From Flavobacterium terrigena (lineage in GTDB: Bacteria > Bacteroidota > Bacteroidia > Flavobacteriales > Flavobacteriaceae), in the NCBI RefSeq assembly GCF_900108955.1, contig NZ_FNYA01000010.1, forward strand, positions 1-64,000: a stretch of DNA of 64,000 nucleotides, in the 5' to 3' direction. Made by a program: the position numbers and the translations under genes. Under the pieces are notes generated by a model. It saw only the letters and a list, made by a program, of their open reading frames with translations. It was not told where the DNA came from and did not search any database. The stretch's first letter is position 1, and each line of letters begins with the position of its first letter. This document shows positions 18,620 to 27,619 of this stretch, piece by piece.

Positions 18620-19834
18620 TTAAATTATTTCTGCAACAACGAATGTGCTTCCGCCTATATATATAAGGTCTTTTGATTCGGAATTGGCAATTGCTTTTTT
18701 GTAAGCAATTGAAATAGAGTTGTATGTGTTTCCTTTTAAATTGTATGTTGCTGCTTTTTCTTGTAAAATTTTGGCAGATAAACCACGCTCAATTTTTGGT
18801 TTACTAAAATAATAAATCGCGTTTTTCGGGAATAATGGCAAAATGGAATCCAAATCTTTGTCATTTACTACTCCTAAAACAATATGTAATTGGTTGAATT
18901 TTTCCTTTTTTAATTGATTCATGACAATTTCAAGTCCGTGTGCGTTGTGAGCCGTATCGCAAATTACTTTCGGGTTTTCTTGTAAAACCTGCCATCTTCC
19001 TTGTAAATTGGTGTTTTGAACCACATTTAAAATTCCGTTTTTGATGTTTTCTTCTGAAATTTTAAAGGCGGAATTTAAATTTCTAAAAGTTTCAATTACA
19101 GTTTTCTTATTTTTAATTTGGTAATCGCCTAAAAGTCCGCAAGGATAATCTGGATGTTTTTTGTCTTGTGCAAAATGAATTTCAGAATTATTTTGTTTTG
19201 CTATTTCTAAAAATACAGGTTGAGTTTCCGAAGTATATTCACCAATCACAACTGGAATATTCGGTTTTATAATTCCTGCTTTCTCAAAAGCAATTTTTTC
19301 TAAAGTATCACCTAAAAACTGGGTGTGATCTTTTCCTATATTCGTAATTACGGAAAGTAAAGGTGTAATAATATTTGTAGAATCTAATCTACCACCCATT
19401 CCAACTTCAATAATAGCAATGTCTACTTTCTTATCTGAAAAATATTCAAATGCCAATCCAACTGTCATTTCGAAGAAACTTAATTGTGTATTTTCGAAAA
19501 ACGATTTATGATTCAAAACAAATTGATGAACATAGTTTTTAGAAATCTTCTTCCCATTTATAGTAATTCTTTCTCTGAAATCTTTTAAATGTGGCGAAGT
19601 ATATAAACCAACTTTATAACCCGCTTCCATAAATACCGAAGCTATCATGCTACTAGTAGAACCTTTTCCGTTAGTTCCAGCAACATGAATAGTTTTGAAA
19701 TTTCTTTCTGGATGATTTAAATGTTCTACTAATAATAAAGTATTGGTCAAATCTTTTTTATAGGCAGAAGCGCCAACGTTTTGAAACATTGGTAACTGGT
19801 TAAAAAGCCAATTTATGGTTTCTTTATAGGTCAT
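18620..19834 (-). CDS. folC: Bifunctional folylpolyglutamate/dihydrofolate synthase
   Basis: A 404-residue Mur-ligase-family ATP-dependent enzyme that adds glutamate to dihydropteroate and to folates. It carries the P-loop HVAGTNGKGSTSSMIASVF near residue 50, the metal-binding IIEVGMGGRLDSTN near 140, the DHTQFLGDTLEKIAFEKAGI segment, and the C-terminal ligase motif ICDTAHNAHGLE. The length is usual for FolC. It is a single gene facing tRNA-Val, with no folate neighbour in the window. Confidence 0.93.
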   Translation of the reverse strand: MTYKETINWLFNQLPMFQNVGASAYKKDLTNTLLLVEHLNHPERNFKTIHVAGTNGKGSTSSMIASVFMEAGYKVGLYTSPHLKDFRERITINGKKISKNYVHQFVLNHKSFFENTQLSFFEMTVGLAFEYFSDKKVDIAIIEVGMGGRLDSTNIITPLLSVITNIGKDHTQFLGDTLEKIAFEKAGIIKPNIPVVIGEYTSETQPVFLEIAKQNNSEIHFAQDKKHPDYPCGLLGDYQIKNKKTVIETFRNLNSAFKISEENIKNGILNVVQNTNLQGRWQVLQENPKVICDTAHNAHGLEIVMNQLKKEKFNQLHIVLGVVNDKDLDSILPLFPKNAIYYFSKPKIERGLSAKILQEKAATYNLKGNTYNSISIAYKKAIANSESKDLIYIGGSTFVVAEII

Positions 19835-19960
19835 ATTGTACTTATTTTAAAGATTTTCGACATCCAACAAAATAAAATCAGCTTTTTTTAGTTTTATACT
19901 TTAGAGAAAAATGTATCTTTAGTGCAAATTTCAAAAAATTAATTAAGAATAGTATTACTT

Positions 19961-20674
19961 ATGACCGGATTTTTTTTACAAACTACTGTTGTAGATACAG
20001 TAGCACAAGCTGTGACTAATGCAAATGGCGCAAATACTCCACCTCCTGTTGAAGGGATATCAGTTTTAGAATTTATTTTAAAAGGTGGTTTTTTTCTTAT
20101 TCCTATTATTATATTATTGTTTTATACTATTTATTTAATTGTAGAACGTTACTTATATATTAGTAAAACGACCAAAAATGACGATTTTCTATTGAAAGAA
20201 GTGCGTACACATTTAAATGGTGGAAATATGAATTTAGCGATTGGTGCTGCTGAAAGAGTCAATAATGCTACAGCAAGAGTGGTAAAAGAAGGGATTTTAA
20301 CTATTGGAAGACCAATTGCTGAAATTGAATCGAACATGGAACGTATGGCTCAAATTGAATTGGGTGAAATGGAACGTAAAATGGGACAATTAGGTTTAAT
20401 TGCTGGTATGGCGCCAACTCTTGGTTTCGTTGGAACAATTGGTGGGGTAATTAAAATTTTCTATAGTATTTCGATTACCGAAAATATTAGTATCGGAAAT
20501 ATTTCTGGAGGTTTATATGAAAAAATGATTTCTTCTGGAGCTGGACTTATCGTAGGTTTGATCGCTTACGCTGGTTATCACTTATTAAATGGAAGAATTG
20601 ACCATTTCATGTTAAATGTTCAAAAACAAGTATTAGAATTTGTAAACATAATTCAGAGACCAAATGGCAATTAA
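19961..20674 (+). CDS. exbB: MotA/TolQ/ExbB-family proton channel
   Basis: A 237-residue inner-membrane protein with an N-terminal helix (about residues 40-65, FFLIPIIILLFYTIYLIVERY) and two C-terminal helices in the conserved block GLIAGMAPTLGFVGTIGGVI ... ISSGAGLIVGLIAYAGYHLL, the signature of ExbB/TolQ. It forms the proton-driven motor with the next gene to energise outer-membrane transport via TonB. It overlaps exbD by 11 nt, so translation is coupled. No TonB gene is adjacent, and a TolQ role in envelope division is the alternative. Confidence 0.88.
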   Translation: MTGFFLQTTVVDTVAQAVTNANGANTPPPVEGISVLEFILKGGFFLIPIIILLFYTIYLIVERYLYISKTTKNDDFLLKEVRTHLNGGNMNLAIGAAERVNNATARVVKEGILTIGRPIAEIESNMERMAQIELGEMERKMGQLGLIAGMAPTLGFVGTIGGVIKIFYSISITENISIGNISGGLYEKMISSGAGLIVGLIAYAGYHLLNGRIDHFMLNVQKQVLEFVNIIQRPNGN

Positions 20675-21065
20675 AAGAAACAGACGATTTCATGCAGAAG
20701 TACATGCGTCCTCAATGAGTGATATCATGTTCTTTTTGCTGTTGTTTTTTCTTATCATCTCTACATTGGCAAATCCGAATGTAATTAAAATGACGTTGCC
20801 AAAATCGAAAACTAACGAAAAAACAAACAAACAATTTATAAGTATTTCAGTGACGGAAGACAAGGCGTTTTTCATAGATAAACAACCTGTTGATTTTGAT
20901 AAATTGGAATCTGAATTGTTAGCCAAAATTGGTACAGATAAAGAACAAACTGTTGTAGTTCGTATTCCATTTAATTTACAAGTACAAGATTTAGTCGACG
21001 TACTTCAAATAGGAGTGAAGAATAACTTAAAGTTTGTGATTGCGACTAATCCGGGTAGTAAATAA
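20664..21065 (+). CDS. exbD: ExbD/TolR biopolymer transport protein
   Basis: A 133-residue protein with a short basic cytoplasmic N-terminus, one transmembrane helix (SDIMFFLLLFFLIISTLA) carrying the conserved proton-relay Asp, and a periplasmic domain with ISISVTEDKAFFIDKQPV. This is the standard ExbD/TolR plan. It starts 11 nt inside the end of exbB and is followed by a strong terminator, closing the two-gene operon. Confidence 0.9.
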   Translation: MAIKRNRRFHAEVHASSMSDIMFFLLLFFLIISTLANPNVIKMTLPKSKTNEKTNKQFISISVTEDKAFFIDKQPVDFDKLESELLAKIGTDKEQTVVVRIPFNLQVQDLVDVLQIGVKNNLKFVIATNPGSK

Positions 21066-21067
21066 AT

Positions 21068-21099
21068 AAAAAAAAGAGTGATTTCTCACTCTTTTTTTT
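21068..21099. terminator. Bidirectional terminator between exbD and ygiD
   Basis: A 14-bp stem built on GAGTGA/TCACTC (21076-21081 with 21086-21091) extended by A and T runs, with a 4-nt loop. It serves both converging genes. Confidence 0.9.
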
Positions 21100-21101
21100 A
21101 T

Positions 21102-21986
21102 TTACCCAATTTTTATAGAAGTCATACTCAAAGAACCAGCCAAAAGTTTATCATTAAACAACTGTATGTTTTCAGATTCATTTTTCAAACCTAAAGTATA
21201 TAATAAAGGTAAATAATGATCTGGAGTTGGAATAGCTAAGTCAAACGCTTTTCCTTGTTTTTGGTAATTGATTAAATTCGCAAAATCGCCATCAATAATA
21301 TTTTTGTTGATTTTTTCTCTAGCTTCAATTGCCCAATCAAAACCATAGTTGTCCTTGTTGAAATTCGCCCAATCTACCATTCGTAAATTGTGCACAATAT
21401 TTCCGCTTCCAATTATTAAAATTCCTTTGTTTCGTAAGGATTCTAATTTTTGAGCCATATCAAAATGTGCTTGACCTGATAAACTATAATCAATACTCAT
21501 TTGTATAATCGGAATATTCGCTTCAGGATACAAATGTTTAATCACGCTCCAAGCTCCGTGATCTAAACCCCAATCGTGATTCAATTCCACTTCTGTTGGA
21601 AGAATTAATTCTTTGGTCAATAGTGCTAATTCTGGTGAACCTTTTGCAGGATATTGCACGTCAAATAATGCTTTAGGAAAACCACCAAAATCGTGAATCG
21701 TTTGCGGCATTTCCATAGCAGTAACTTTCGTGCCTTTCGTAAACCAATGCGCAGAAATACATAAAATCGCAGTTGGGGTAGGAATCGTTTTGGCAATATT
21801 TCTAAAACCAGCTACAAATTCATTTTCTTCAATCGCGTTCATCGGACTTCCATGTCCTAAAAACAAAACCGGCATTTTTGCAGTATTTGGCAAAATGTCT
21901 TTATAACTAAATAATTCGTTAACTGTTTTCATAGCATATATTATTGGAGTCAAACTTAAAAGTCCTAAAAAATGTTTTCGATTCAT
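21102..21986 (-). CDS. ygiD: 4,5-DOPA extradiol dioxygenase family protein
   Basis: A 294-residue class III extradiol ring-cleavage dioxygenase related to E. coli YgiD and plant DODA. The likely metal site comes from His in PVLFLGHGSPMNAIEENEF, CISAHW, DHGAWSVIKHLYP and PTPDHYLPLLY, with the central GSGNIVHNLR block intact. It follows a hydrophobic N-terminal stretch (LGLLSLTPIIYAM), which may be a signal or membrane anchor. Its physiological substrate is unknown; YgiD cleaves DOPA in vitro. The promoter overlaps a 16-bp palindrome at 22001-22016, suggesting regulated expression. Confidence 0.9.
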   Translation of the reverse strand: MNRKHFLGLLSLTPIIYAMKTVNELFSYKDILPNTAKMPVLFLGHGSPMNAIEENEFVAGFRNIAKTIPTPTAILCISAHWFTKGTKVTAMEMPQTIHDFGGFPKALFDVQYPAKGSPELALLTKELILPTEVELNHDWGLDHGAWSVIKHLYPEANIPIIQMSIDYSLSGQAHFDMAQKLESLRNKGILIIGSGNIVHNLRMVDWANFNKDNYGFDWAIEAREKINKNIIDGDFANLINYQKQGKAFDLAIPTPDHYLPLLYTLGLKNESENIQLFNDKLLAGSLSMTSIKIG

Positions 21987-22000
21987 GACTTAAATTTAAT

Positions 22001-22019
22001 ATTTGTATATACAAATGTA
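22001..22019 (-). promoter_or_regulatory. ygiD -7 box overlapped by a 16-bp palindrome
   Basis: ATTTGTATATACAAAT (22001-22016) is a perfect palindrome. On the minus strand, TACATTTG (22019 to 22012) overlaps its edge and fits the TAnnTTTG -7 box 25 nt before the ygiD start. The arrangement suggests an operator for a dimeric repressor. Confidence 0.5.
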
Positions 22020-22053
22020 TGAAAATAAATTCAAATGATTTGTTAAATTTTTA

Positions 22054-22061
22054 TACTTTTG
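22054..22061 (+). promoter_or_regulatory. -7 promoter box of pyrD
   Basis: TACTTTTG fits TAnnTTTG and ends 21 nt before the ATG at 22083. The TTG inside it (22059-22061) is in frame with pyrD, which explains an apparent eight-residue N-terminal extension. Confidence 0.6.
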
Positions 22062-22082
22062 CAATTCAACACAACTCTTAAT

Positions 22083-23099
22083 ATGTATAAATTACTTTTA
22101 CGTCCAATTCTTTTCTGTTTCGATCCAGAAAAAGTGCATTATTTTACCTTTTCATTGGTAAGATTTATTTCTAAAATTCCATTCGTTGCTTCAATTATAA
22201 AAGCTATTTATGTAGTGGAGGATAAACGTTTAGAAAGAGAAGTTTTTGGATTGAAATTTAAAAACCCAGTTGGATTAGCAGCAGGATTTGATAAAGACGC
22301 AAAATTATTCAATGAATTGTCAGATTTTGGATTTGGATTTATTGAAATCGGTACGTTAACTCCAAAGCCACAAGACGGAAATCCGAAGAAAAGATTGTTT
22401 CGTTTAAAATCAGATTCAGCAATTATTAACAGAATGGGATTCAATAATGGCGGAGTAGAAGCAGCTATTTTAAGATTAAAGCAAAATAATGGTGTTCTAA
22501 TTGGTGGAAACATCGGTAAAAACAAAGTGACACCAAACGAAGAAGCAACAAGTGATTATGTAATCTGTTTTGAAGCGTTATACGATTATGTAGATTATTT
22601 TGTGGTCAACGTAAGTTCGCCAAACACACCAAATTTAAGGGAATTACAAGAGAAAGAACCTTTAACAAAATTATTGCAAACGCTACAAGATTTGAATAAC
22701 ACGAAAGTTAAAGCGAAACCAATTCTTTTAAAAATTGCACCAGATTTAACGAACGAACAATTATTAGATATTATTGATATAGTAAACGAAACAAAAATCG
22801 CAGGTGTAATTGCAACCAATACCACAATTTCTCGTGACGGATTAACGTCTGAAAATAAAGTAGAAATGGGTGGGTTGTCTGGAAAACCATTAACGAAACG
22901 CTCTACAGAAGTCATCAGATTTTTATCAGAAAAAAGCAATAAATCATTTCCAATTATCGGAGTAGGAGGAATTCACACTGCCGATGATGCTATCGAAAAA
23001 TTAAATGCTGGTGCGAGTTTAGTGCAATTATATACTGGATTTATTTATGAAGGTCCACAATTAATTAAGAATATTAATAAGAAGATTTTACAAGGATAA
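22083..23099 (+). CDS. pyrD: Dihydroorotate dehydrogenase (quinone), class 2
   Basis: A 338-residue FMN enzyme that oxidises dihydroorotate to orotate in pyrimidine synthesis, passing electrons to membrane quinone. The class 2 N-terminal amphipathic region ([21 protein letters not shown]) precedes the barrel. Catalytic and FMN features include [16 protein letters not shown], the [20 protein letters not shown] segment, [24 protein letters not shown] with the class 2 catalytic Ser, GGLSGKPL and [11 protein letters not shown]. The start is ATG 22083; the upstream TTG lies in the promoter box. Confidence 0.95.
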   Translation: MYKLLLRPILFCFDPEKVHYFTFSLVRFISKIPFVASIIKAIYVVEDKRLEREVFGLKFKNPVGLAAGFDKDAKLFNELSDFGFGFIEIGTLTPKPQDGNPKKRLFRLKSDSAIINRMGFNNGGVEAAILRLKQNNGVLIGGNIGKNKVTPNEEATSDYVICFEALYDYVDYFVVNVSSPNTPNLRELQEKEPLTKLLQTLQDLNNTKVKAKPILLKIAPDLTNEQLLDIIDIVNETKIAGVIATNTTISRDGLTSENKVEMGGLSGKPLTKRSTEVIRFLSEKSNKSFPIIGVGGIHTADDAIEKLNAGASLVQLYTGFIYEGPQLIKNINKKILQG

Positions 23100-23122
23100 A
23101 AGTAATTTCAAAGAAAATCAAG

Positions 23123-23506
23123 ATGAATCTAAAAACTTATATTTCATTAAAACTTATACTGTTTGTTGTTTTTGTAATTATTATTGGTTTTCTAACTAGC
23201 TCAATTAATAGTGAAAGTAGAAGGCTAAAAAGTGAAAATGAAGAATTGATTTTTCATAAAAAAGTTTATAAAAGTATTATAGAACTTCCTGTTAATGATG
23301 TTGAGGGAAAAAAGAAATTATTGCAGATAGTGAAATCATCAGATTCTCAAGAGTCAATAGAGGAAAATTATTTTTCTTCATCAACTCTTTTGTATATTTT
23401 ATTATTAGTTTTTAGTCTAGGAATTTATTTTATGGATATTTTAAACAAAAAAATAGAAATACTCAAAAATGAAGAGAGCGATGTTGAAAAGCAGCAAATG
23501 TTGTAA
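23123..23506 (+). CDS. Small two-helix membrane protein (unknown)
   Basis: A 127-residue protein with an N-terminal transmembrane helix (about residues 10-27), a charged predicted coiled segment rich in Lys, Glu and Ser, a second helix (about 89-105, LLYILLLVFSLGIYFMDIL) and a charged tail with KIEILKNEESDVEKQQ. It begins 23 nt after pyrD and may be its operon partner. I do not recognise the family. Confidence 0.65.
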   Translation: MNLKTYISLKLILFVVFVIIIGFLTSSINSESRRLKSENEELIFHKKVYKSIIELPVNDVEGKKKLLQIVKSSDSQESIEENYFSSSTLLYILLLVFSLGIYFMDILNKKIEILKNEESDVEKQQML

Positions 23507-23540
23507 AGATTCTTAAAATTTCTTCAATCTGTGTTAGAAA

Positions 23541-23590
23541 ACAAAAATCAGTAAAATCCATTCAAATCCGCGTCATCCGCGTACCCAACA
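23541..23590. repeat. Dispersed intergenic repeat (AATCCGCGTCATC unit)
   Basis: The words AAAATCAGTAAAATC and AATCCGCGTCATC followed by GCGT, just before rdgB, recur with a few changes at 26500-26541. They mark a short dispersed repeat. Confidence 0.55.
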
Positions 23591-23591
23591 T

Positions 23592-24173
23592 ATGAAATTA
23601 GTCTTCGCATCAAACAATAAAAACAAAATTGCTGAAATTCAGCAACAAGTGGGTTCACAATTTCAAATTGTCTCTTTAGAAGATATTGGTTGCTTTGTGG
23701 ATATTCCGGAAACGTCAGAAACTATTGAAGGAAATGCGATTTTGAAAGCCAATTATGTCACAGAAAATTACGGTTTACCATGTTTTGCTGATGATACTGG
23801 TTTAGAAATCGAAAGTTTAAATAACGAACCTGGCGTATATTCTGCTCGTTATGCAGGTGAACACAAAAATGCTGAGGATAATATGAATTTGGTTTTAGAG
23901 AAATTAGCTTCTCAAACCAATAGAAAAGCGCAGTTTAAAACGATTATCGCTTTAAATATAAACAACGAACAACACTTGTTCGAAGGCATTGTAAAAGGTG
24001 AAATCACTACTGAGAAGTCGGGAAACCAAGGTTTTGGATACGATCCGATTTTTCAACCTGAAGGTTTTTCAACCACTTTCGCTGAAATGACTATGGAACA
24101 AAAAGCTGTGATTAGTCATAGAGGTATTGCAGTACAAAAATTGATAAAATTCCTTTCTAATTTATCTGAGTAA
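23592..24173 (+). CDS. rdgB: Non-canonical purine NTP pyrophosphatase (RdgB/HAM1)
   Basis: A 193-residue housekeeping enzyme that hydrolyses dITP, ITP and XTP to keep deaminated purines out of nucleic acids. Family motifs are LVFASNNKNKIAEIQ at the N-terminus, ETIEGNAILKA, FADDTGLEIESLNNEPGVYS, GYDPIFQPEGFS and AEMTMEQKAVISHRG near the C-terminus. Length and motif order are normal. Confidence 0.95.
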   Translation: MKLVFASNNKNKIAEIQQQVGSQFQIVSLEDIGCFVDIPETSETIEGNAILKANYVTENYGLPCFADDTGLEIESLNNEPGVYSARYAGEHKNAEDNMNLVLEKLASQTNRKAQFKTIIALNINNEQHLFEGIVKGEITTEKSGNQGFGYDPIFQPEGFSTTFAEMTMEQKAVISHRGIAVQKLIKFLSNLSE

Positions 24174-24262
24174 CTGTAAATTCATTGTTAAAAAGCTATT
24201 ACTTTAACGTAACTTTCTGAAAATCAATCATAAACAAATTAGTTTAATCCAAAATTAAATTC

Positions 24263-24270
24263 TACCTTTG
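24263..24270 (+). promoter_or_regulatory. -7 promoter box of the DEAD-box helicase
   Basis: TACCTTTG matches TAnnTTTG and ends 21 nt before the ATG. Confidence 0.55.
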
Positions 24271-24291
24271 CACCCAATTTAAAAATATATA

Positions 24292-26283
24292 ATGAATAAA
24301 TTTGAGCAATTAGGGTTAAACGAGTCGTTGTTAAAAGCAATAAGTGATTTAGGATTCGAAACCCCGTCGGAAGTACAGGAGAAGGCTATACCACTATTAT
24401 TGGAAGATGACACAGATATCGTCGCTCTTGCCCAAACAGGAACAGGAAAAACCGCAGCTTTTGGTTTTCCGCTAATCCAAAAAATTGACCCATTCAACAA
24501 GCAAACACAGGTTTTAATACTTTCTCCAACAAGAGAATTGTGTTTGCAAATTACAAACGAGATTAAATTATACTCAAAATACATCGACGGTTTATATACT
24601 GTTGCAGTATACGGTGGAGCGAGTATTCATGATCAAGCGCGTGATATTAAGCGAGGAGCACAAGTAATTGTGGCTACACCGGGTAGAATGCAAGATATGA
24701 TTAACAGAGGCATGGTGAATATTAAAAACATCAGCATCTGTGTTCTTGATGAGGCAGACGAAATGTTAAATATGGGTTTCTATGAAGATATTACAAGTAT
24801 CTTATCAGACACGCCAAAAGACAAAAACACATGGTTATTCTCGGCTACAATGCCGCAAGAAGTAGCTAGAATCGCTAAAGAATTTATGAGAAACCCGCAA
24901 GAAATTACGGTTGGACATAAAAACTCTAGTTCAGCAAACATTTCTCACGAATATTATTTAGTTAATGCACGTGATAGATACGAAGGATTAAAAAGATTGG
25001 CAGATGCTAATCCAGATATTTTCTCAGTAATTTTTTGTAGAACAAAAAGAGATACTCAAGCGGTTGCAGAAAAATTAATTGAAGACGGGTATAATGCTGC
25101 TGCATTACACGGAGATTTATCGCAAGCACAACGTGATGGCGTAATGAAATCTTTCCGTGGTAGACAAATTCAAATGCTTGTTGCAACAGACGTTGCGGCT
25201 CGTGGAATTGACGTAGACAACATTACTCACGTAATCAATTATCAATTACCAGACGAAATTGAAACGTATACGCACCGTTCAGGTCGTACAGGTCGTGCTG
25301 GAAAATCAGGTACTTCGTTTGTAATTATTACGAAAAGTGAAATCAGAAAAATTCACTCTATCGAGAGAATTATCAAAACTAAATTCGAAGAAAAACCAAT
25401 TCCTTCTGGAATGGAAATCTGCGAAATTCAGTTATTACACTTAGCAAATAAAATTAAAGATACAGAAACAGATCACGCAATTGATAATTATTTACCTTCA
25501 ATTATGGAATTGTTACAAGACATTCCTAAAGAAGAATTAATTAAAAAGGTAATCTCTGTAGAATTTAATCGTTTCTTAAACTATTACAAAAAGACTAAAG
25601 ATTTAGCGTCTCAAGATAGTTCATCAAGTAGAGCAGAAATTCCATCTGATGGTTCTGTAAGATACTTTATCAACATTGGCTCTAGAGATGATTACGATTG
25701 GATGTCTTTAAAAGATTATTTACGTGATACCTTGGCAGTTGGACAAGATGATGTTTTCAAAGTAGATGTAAAAGAAGGTTTCTCTTTCTTTAATACAAAT
25801 GCTGATATGGCAGAAAAAGTAATGGAAGTTTTAAATGCTGTTGAGATTAACGGTAGAAAAATTAACGTTGAAATTTCTAAAAACGAAGGCGGAAGAAGTT
25901 CAGGAAGAAGAGACCACAACGGAAGAAGTGGTGGCGGAAGATCTGGTGGAAGCGGATTCTCAGGAAGACGTGAAGGTGGAAATTCTGGCGGTGGATACAG
26001 AGGAAACCGTGATGGCGGAAACCGTGAAGGTGGAGGTTATAGAGGAAATTCTGGTGGTGGAAATCGTGAAGGTGGTTTCAACCGTGAAGGTGGAAACAGA
26101 GAAGGTGGAAGTGGTTTCAGACCAAGAACAACATCTGGTGGAAGCGATAGAAGATCATCGTCATCTGATTCTCGCGATAGCGGAAGAAGAGGTGAAGGTC
26201 GTTCTTCAGAAGGTCGTTCAACGGAAAGAAGAAGTTCTGGCTTTGATAGCGCAAAAAGAACGCCAAGAAGATCAAATGACTAA
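24292..26283 (+). CDS. deaD: DEAD-box RNA helicase with DbpA-type domain and Gly/Arg tail
   Basis: A 663-residue ATP-dependent RNA helicase for ribosome assembly, mRNA decay or cold adaptation. The Q motif (GFETPSEVQEKAIP), motif I AQTGTGKT, Ia PTRELCLQI, Ib TPGRM, II DEAD, III SAT, V ATDVAARGIDV and VI HRSGRTGRAG are all present in the first ~370 residues. A linker and a DbpA/CsdA RNA-binding domain (RYFINIGSRDDYDWMSLKDY near 455 onward) follow. Residues ~540-663 are a low-complexity Gly/Arg/Ser tail with RGG-like repeats that should bind RNA without specificity. It is monocistronic. Confidence 0.93.
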   Translation: MNKFEQLGLNESLLKAISDLGFETPSEVQEKAIPLLLEDDTDIVALAQTGTGKTAAFGFPLIQKIDPFNKQTQVLILSPTRELCLQITNEIKLYSKYIDGLYTVAVYGGASIHDQARDIKRGAQVIVATPGRMQDMINRGMVNIKNISICVLDEADEMLNMGFYEDITSILSDTPKDKNTWLFSATMPQEVARIAKEFMRNPQEITVGHKNSSSANISHEYYLVNARDRYEGLKRLADANPDIFSVIFCRTKRDTQAVAEKLIEDGYNAAALHGDLSQAQRDGVMKSFRGRQIQMLVATDVAARGIDVDNITHVINYQLPDEIETYTHRSGRTGRAGKSGTSFVIITKSEIRKIHSIERIIKTKFEEKPIPSGMEICEIQLLHLANKIKDTETDHAIDNYLPSIMELLQDIPKEELIKKVISVEFNRFLNYYKKTKDLASQDSSSSRAEIPSDGSVRYFINIGSRDDYDWMSLKDYLRDTLAVGQDDVFKVDVKEGFSFFNTNADMAEKVMEVLNAVEINGRKINVEISKNEGGRSSGRRDHNGRSGGGRSGGSGFSGRREGGNSGGGYRGNRDGGNREGGGYRGNSGGGNREGGFNREGGNREGGSGFRPRTTSGGSDRRSSSSDSRDSGRRGEGRSSEGRSTERRSSGFDSAKRTPRRSND

Positions 26284-26302
26284 TATTTTAGTTTAAATAT
26301 AA

Positions 26303-26339
26303 TAATCCCGATTCGTTTATTCGTTTCGGGATTTTTTTG
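26303..26339 (+). terminator. Terminator after the DEAD-box gene
   Basis: The stem AATCCCGA (26304-26311) pairs with TCGGGATT (26326-26333), with a 14-nt loop and a following T tract. Confidence 0.82.
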
Positions 26340-26614
26340 TTCCGAAAATTAATTTCACACAAGCTAACCACAAACTTGTCATCCTGAAAGGATCTCTTGT
26401 TTTTTGTTTTTAAAACTGCCGTGAATTATATTGCGTGAGACCCTTTAAGGGTGACAAACGTTGTGTTGTTTTTTTTGCCACGAATTTTCGAATCTAAAAA
26501 AAATCAGTAAAATCGATTCCAATCCGCGTCATCTGCGTGCCAATTACTCGCAAAGTAGCCACAAACTTTCTTATAATCTTATGTTAACAAAATTCATCAT
26601 TAAAAATTAAATCT
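26340..26614. repeat. Gene-free region with composite intergenic repeats
   Basis: The gap holds two repeat units. The first is a 21-nt imperfect inverted repeat, TTGTCATCCTGAAAGG... at 26376-26396 and its partner at 26437-26457. The second is the GCCACGAATTTTCGAAT word (26477-26493) joined to the AATCAGTAAAATC...AATCCGCGTCATC word (26500-26541), which also occur separately at 3716 and 23541. I find no ORF. Confidence 0.6.
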
Positions 26615-26622
26615 TATTTTTG
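26615..26622 (+). promoter_or_regulatory. -7 promoter box of the CarboxypepD_reg-like gene
   Basis: TATTTTTG, 18 nt before the ATG at 26641, matches TAnnTTTG. The in-frame TTG at 26620 is part of it. Confidence 0.5.
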
Positions 26623-26640
26623 TTGAAATATATTTTCACA

Positions 26641-27405
26641 ATGAAAAAAATAATCTACATATTTTTACTTTTCTTTTCTGTTTTTGGATTTTCCCAAACA
26701 GATTCGCTTCAACTAAAAGTGAAAGGGAAGATTTTGGATTTAAAAACAAATGCTTCTATTGCAAGAGTTACGGTTGTTAATAAAAATAATTCAACTGTAG
26801 TTTTAGCATCGGAAAATGGTGAATTTGAAATTACGGTAAATAAGAATGATAAATTATTATTTTCTCATTTAGGTTATAATTACGCTGAGGTGGAAGTCAA
26901 CCAAAAATGGCTTTCAGGAAATAAAACGATTCAGTTAAGTGAGAAAGTTAATGAAATTGAAACGGTAATTGTAACAAATTATAATTTAACGGGTTATTTA
27001 GTAATTGATACGAAGTTAATTCCAGTTAATGAAAATTACAGATACAATATTACCGGTTTGAATTTAGGGTACGAACCAGGAATGAAAGCCAAAAATGCTA
27101 CTGAAAATTTATTGACAGCTTTATTAAATCCAGTAGATTTAGTCTATTCTTTATTTAATTCCAAAGAGAAAGATTTCAAGAAGTTAATGGATTTGAAAAA
27201 CGATGCTAATTTCGCAGCTATTTTAAGTAAAAATACAGATAGAGAATCGTTAGTAATGTTATTGCAATTAGATAAAAATGAAATTGATAAGATATTAGAG
27301 AAATGCAATTACTCAAGAAATTTTATCAATACAGCTAGCGACTTACAAGTGTTAGATGCATTAGCGACTTCCTACAATGATTATAAAGTTTTGAAGAGAA
27401 ATTAA
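26641..27405 (+). CDS. Carboxypeptidase-like regulatory domain protein
   Basis: A 254-residue exported protein. The signal peptide MKKIIYIFLLFFSVFGFSQ is followed by a transthyretin-like carboxypeptidase-regulatory fold (LKVKGKILDLKTNASIARV, ASENGEFEITVNKNDKLLFS, HLGYNYAEVEV), the same domain that begins many TonB-dependent receptors. The C-terminal half has no recognised domain and no barrel, so this is a stand-alone periplasmic or surface protein. The start is ATG 26641; the upstream TTG lies in the promoter box. Function is unknown. Confidence 0.78.
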   Translation: MKKIIYIFLLFFSVFGFSQTDSLQLKVKGKILDLKTNASIARVTVVNKNNSTVVLASENGEFEITVNKNDKLLFSHLGYNYAEVEVNQKWLSGNKTIQLSEKVNEIETVIVTNYNLTGYLVIDTKLIPVNENYRYNITGLNLGYEPGMKAKNATENLLTALLNPVDLVYSLFNSKEKDFKKLMDLKNDANFAAILSKNTDRESLVMLLQLDKNEIDKILEKCNYSRNFINTASDLQVLDALATSYNDYKVLKRN

Positions 27406-27619
27406 TTGTTAGTTTTTTTGTATACTTTGTTTTAATAAAGATTATTAAGTTGTCTTTACATATGTTTTGTTCTTAATAATAACAAACCCAAAAAGAAATC
27501 TTAAATACAACTTCAATATTTCTATTTCGCAGATGAAATAACCTAATTTGCATATTGCTTTTGTTATTACTGAAACAAATGAAGACTTTTGAATGAATTA
27601 AAGATTAAATCTATTTATT

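Noticed and set aside
25835..26296. 153-codon open frame in a second frame over the helicase tail
   Set aside because: It is a by-product of the Gly/Arg-rich low-complexity repeat. The main frame has all the helicase motifs and the shadow frame encodes a featureless Glu/Val/Lys string.
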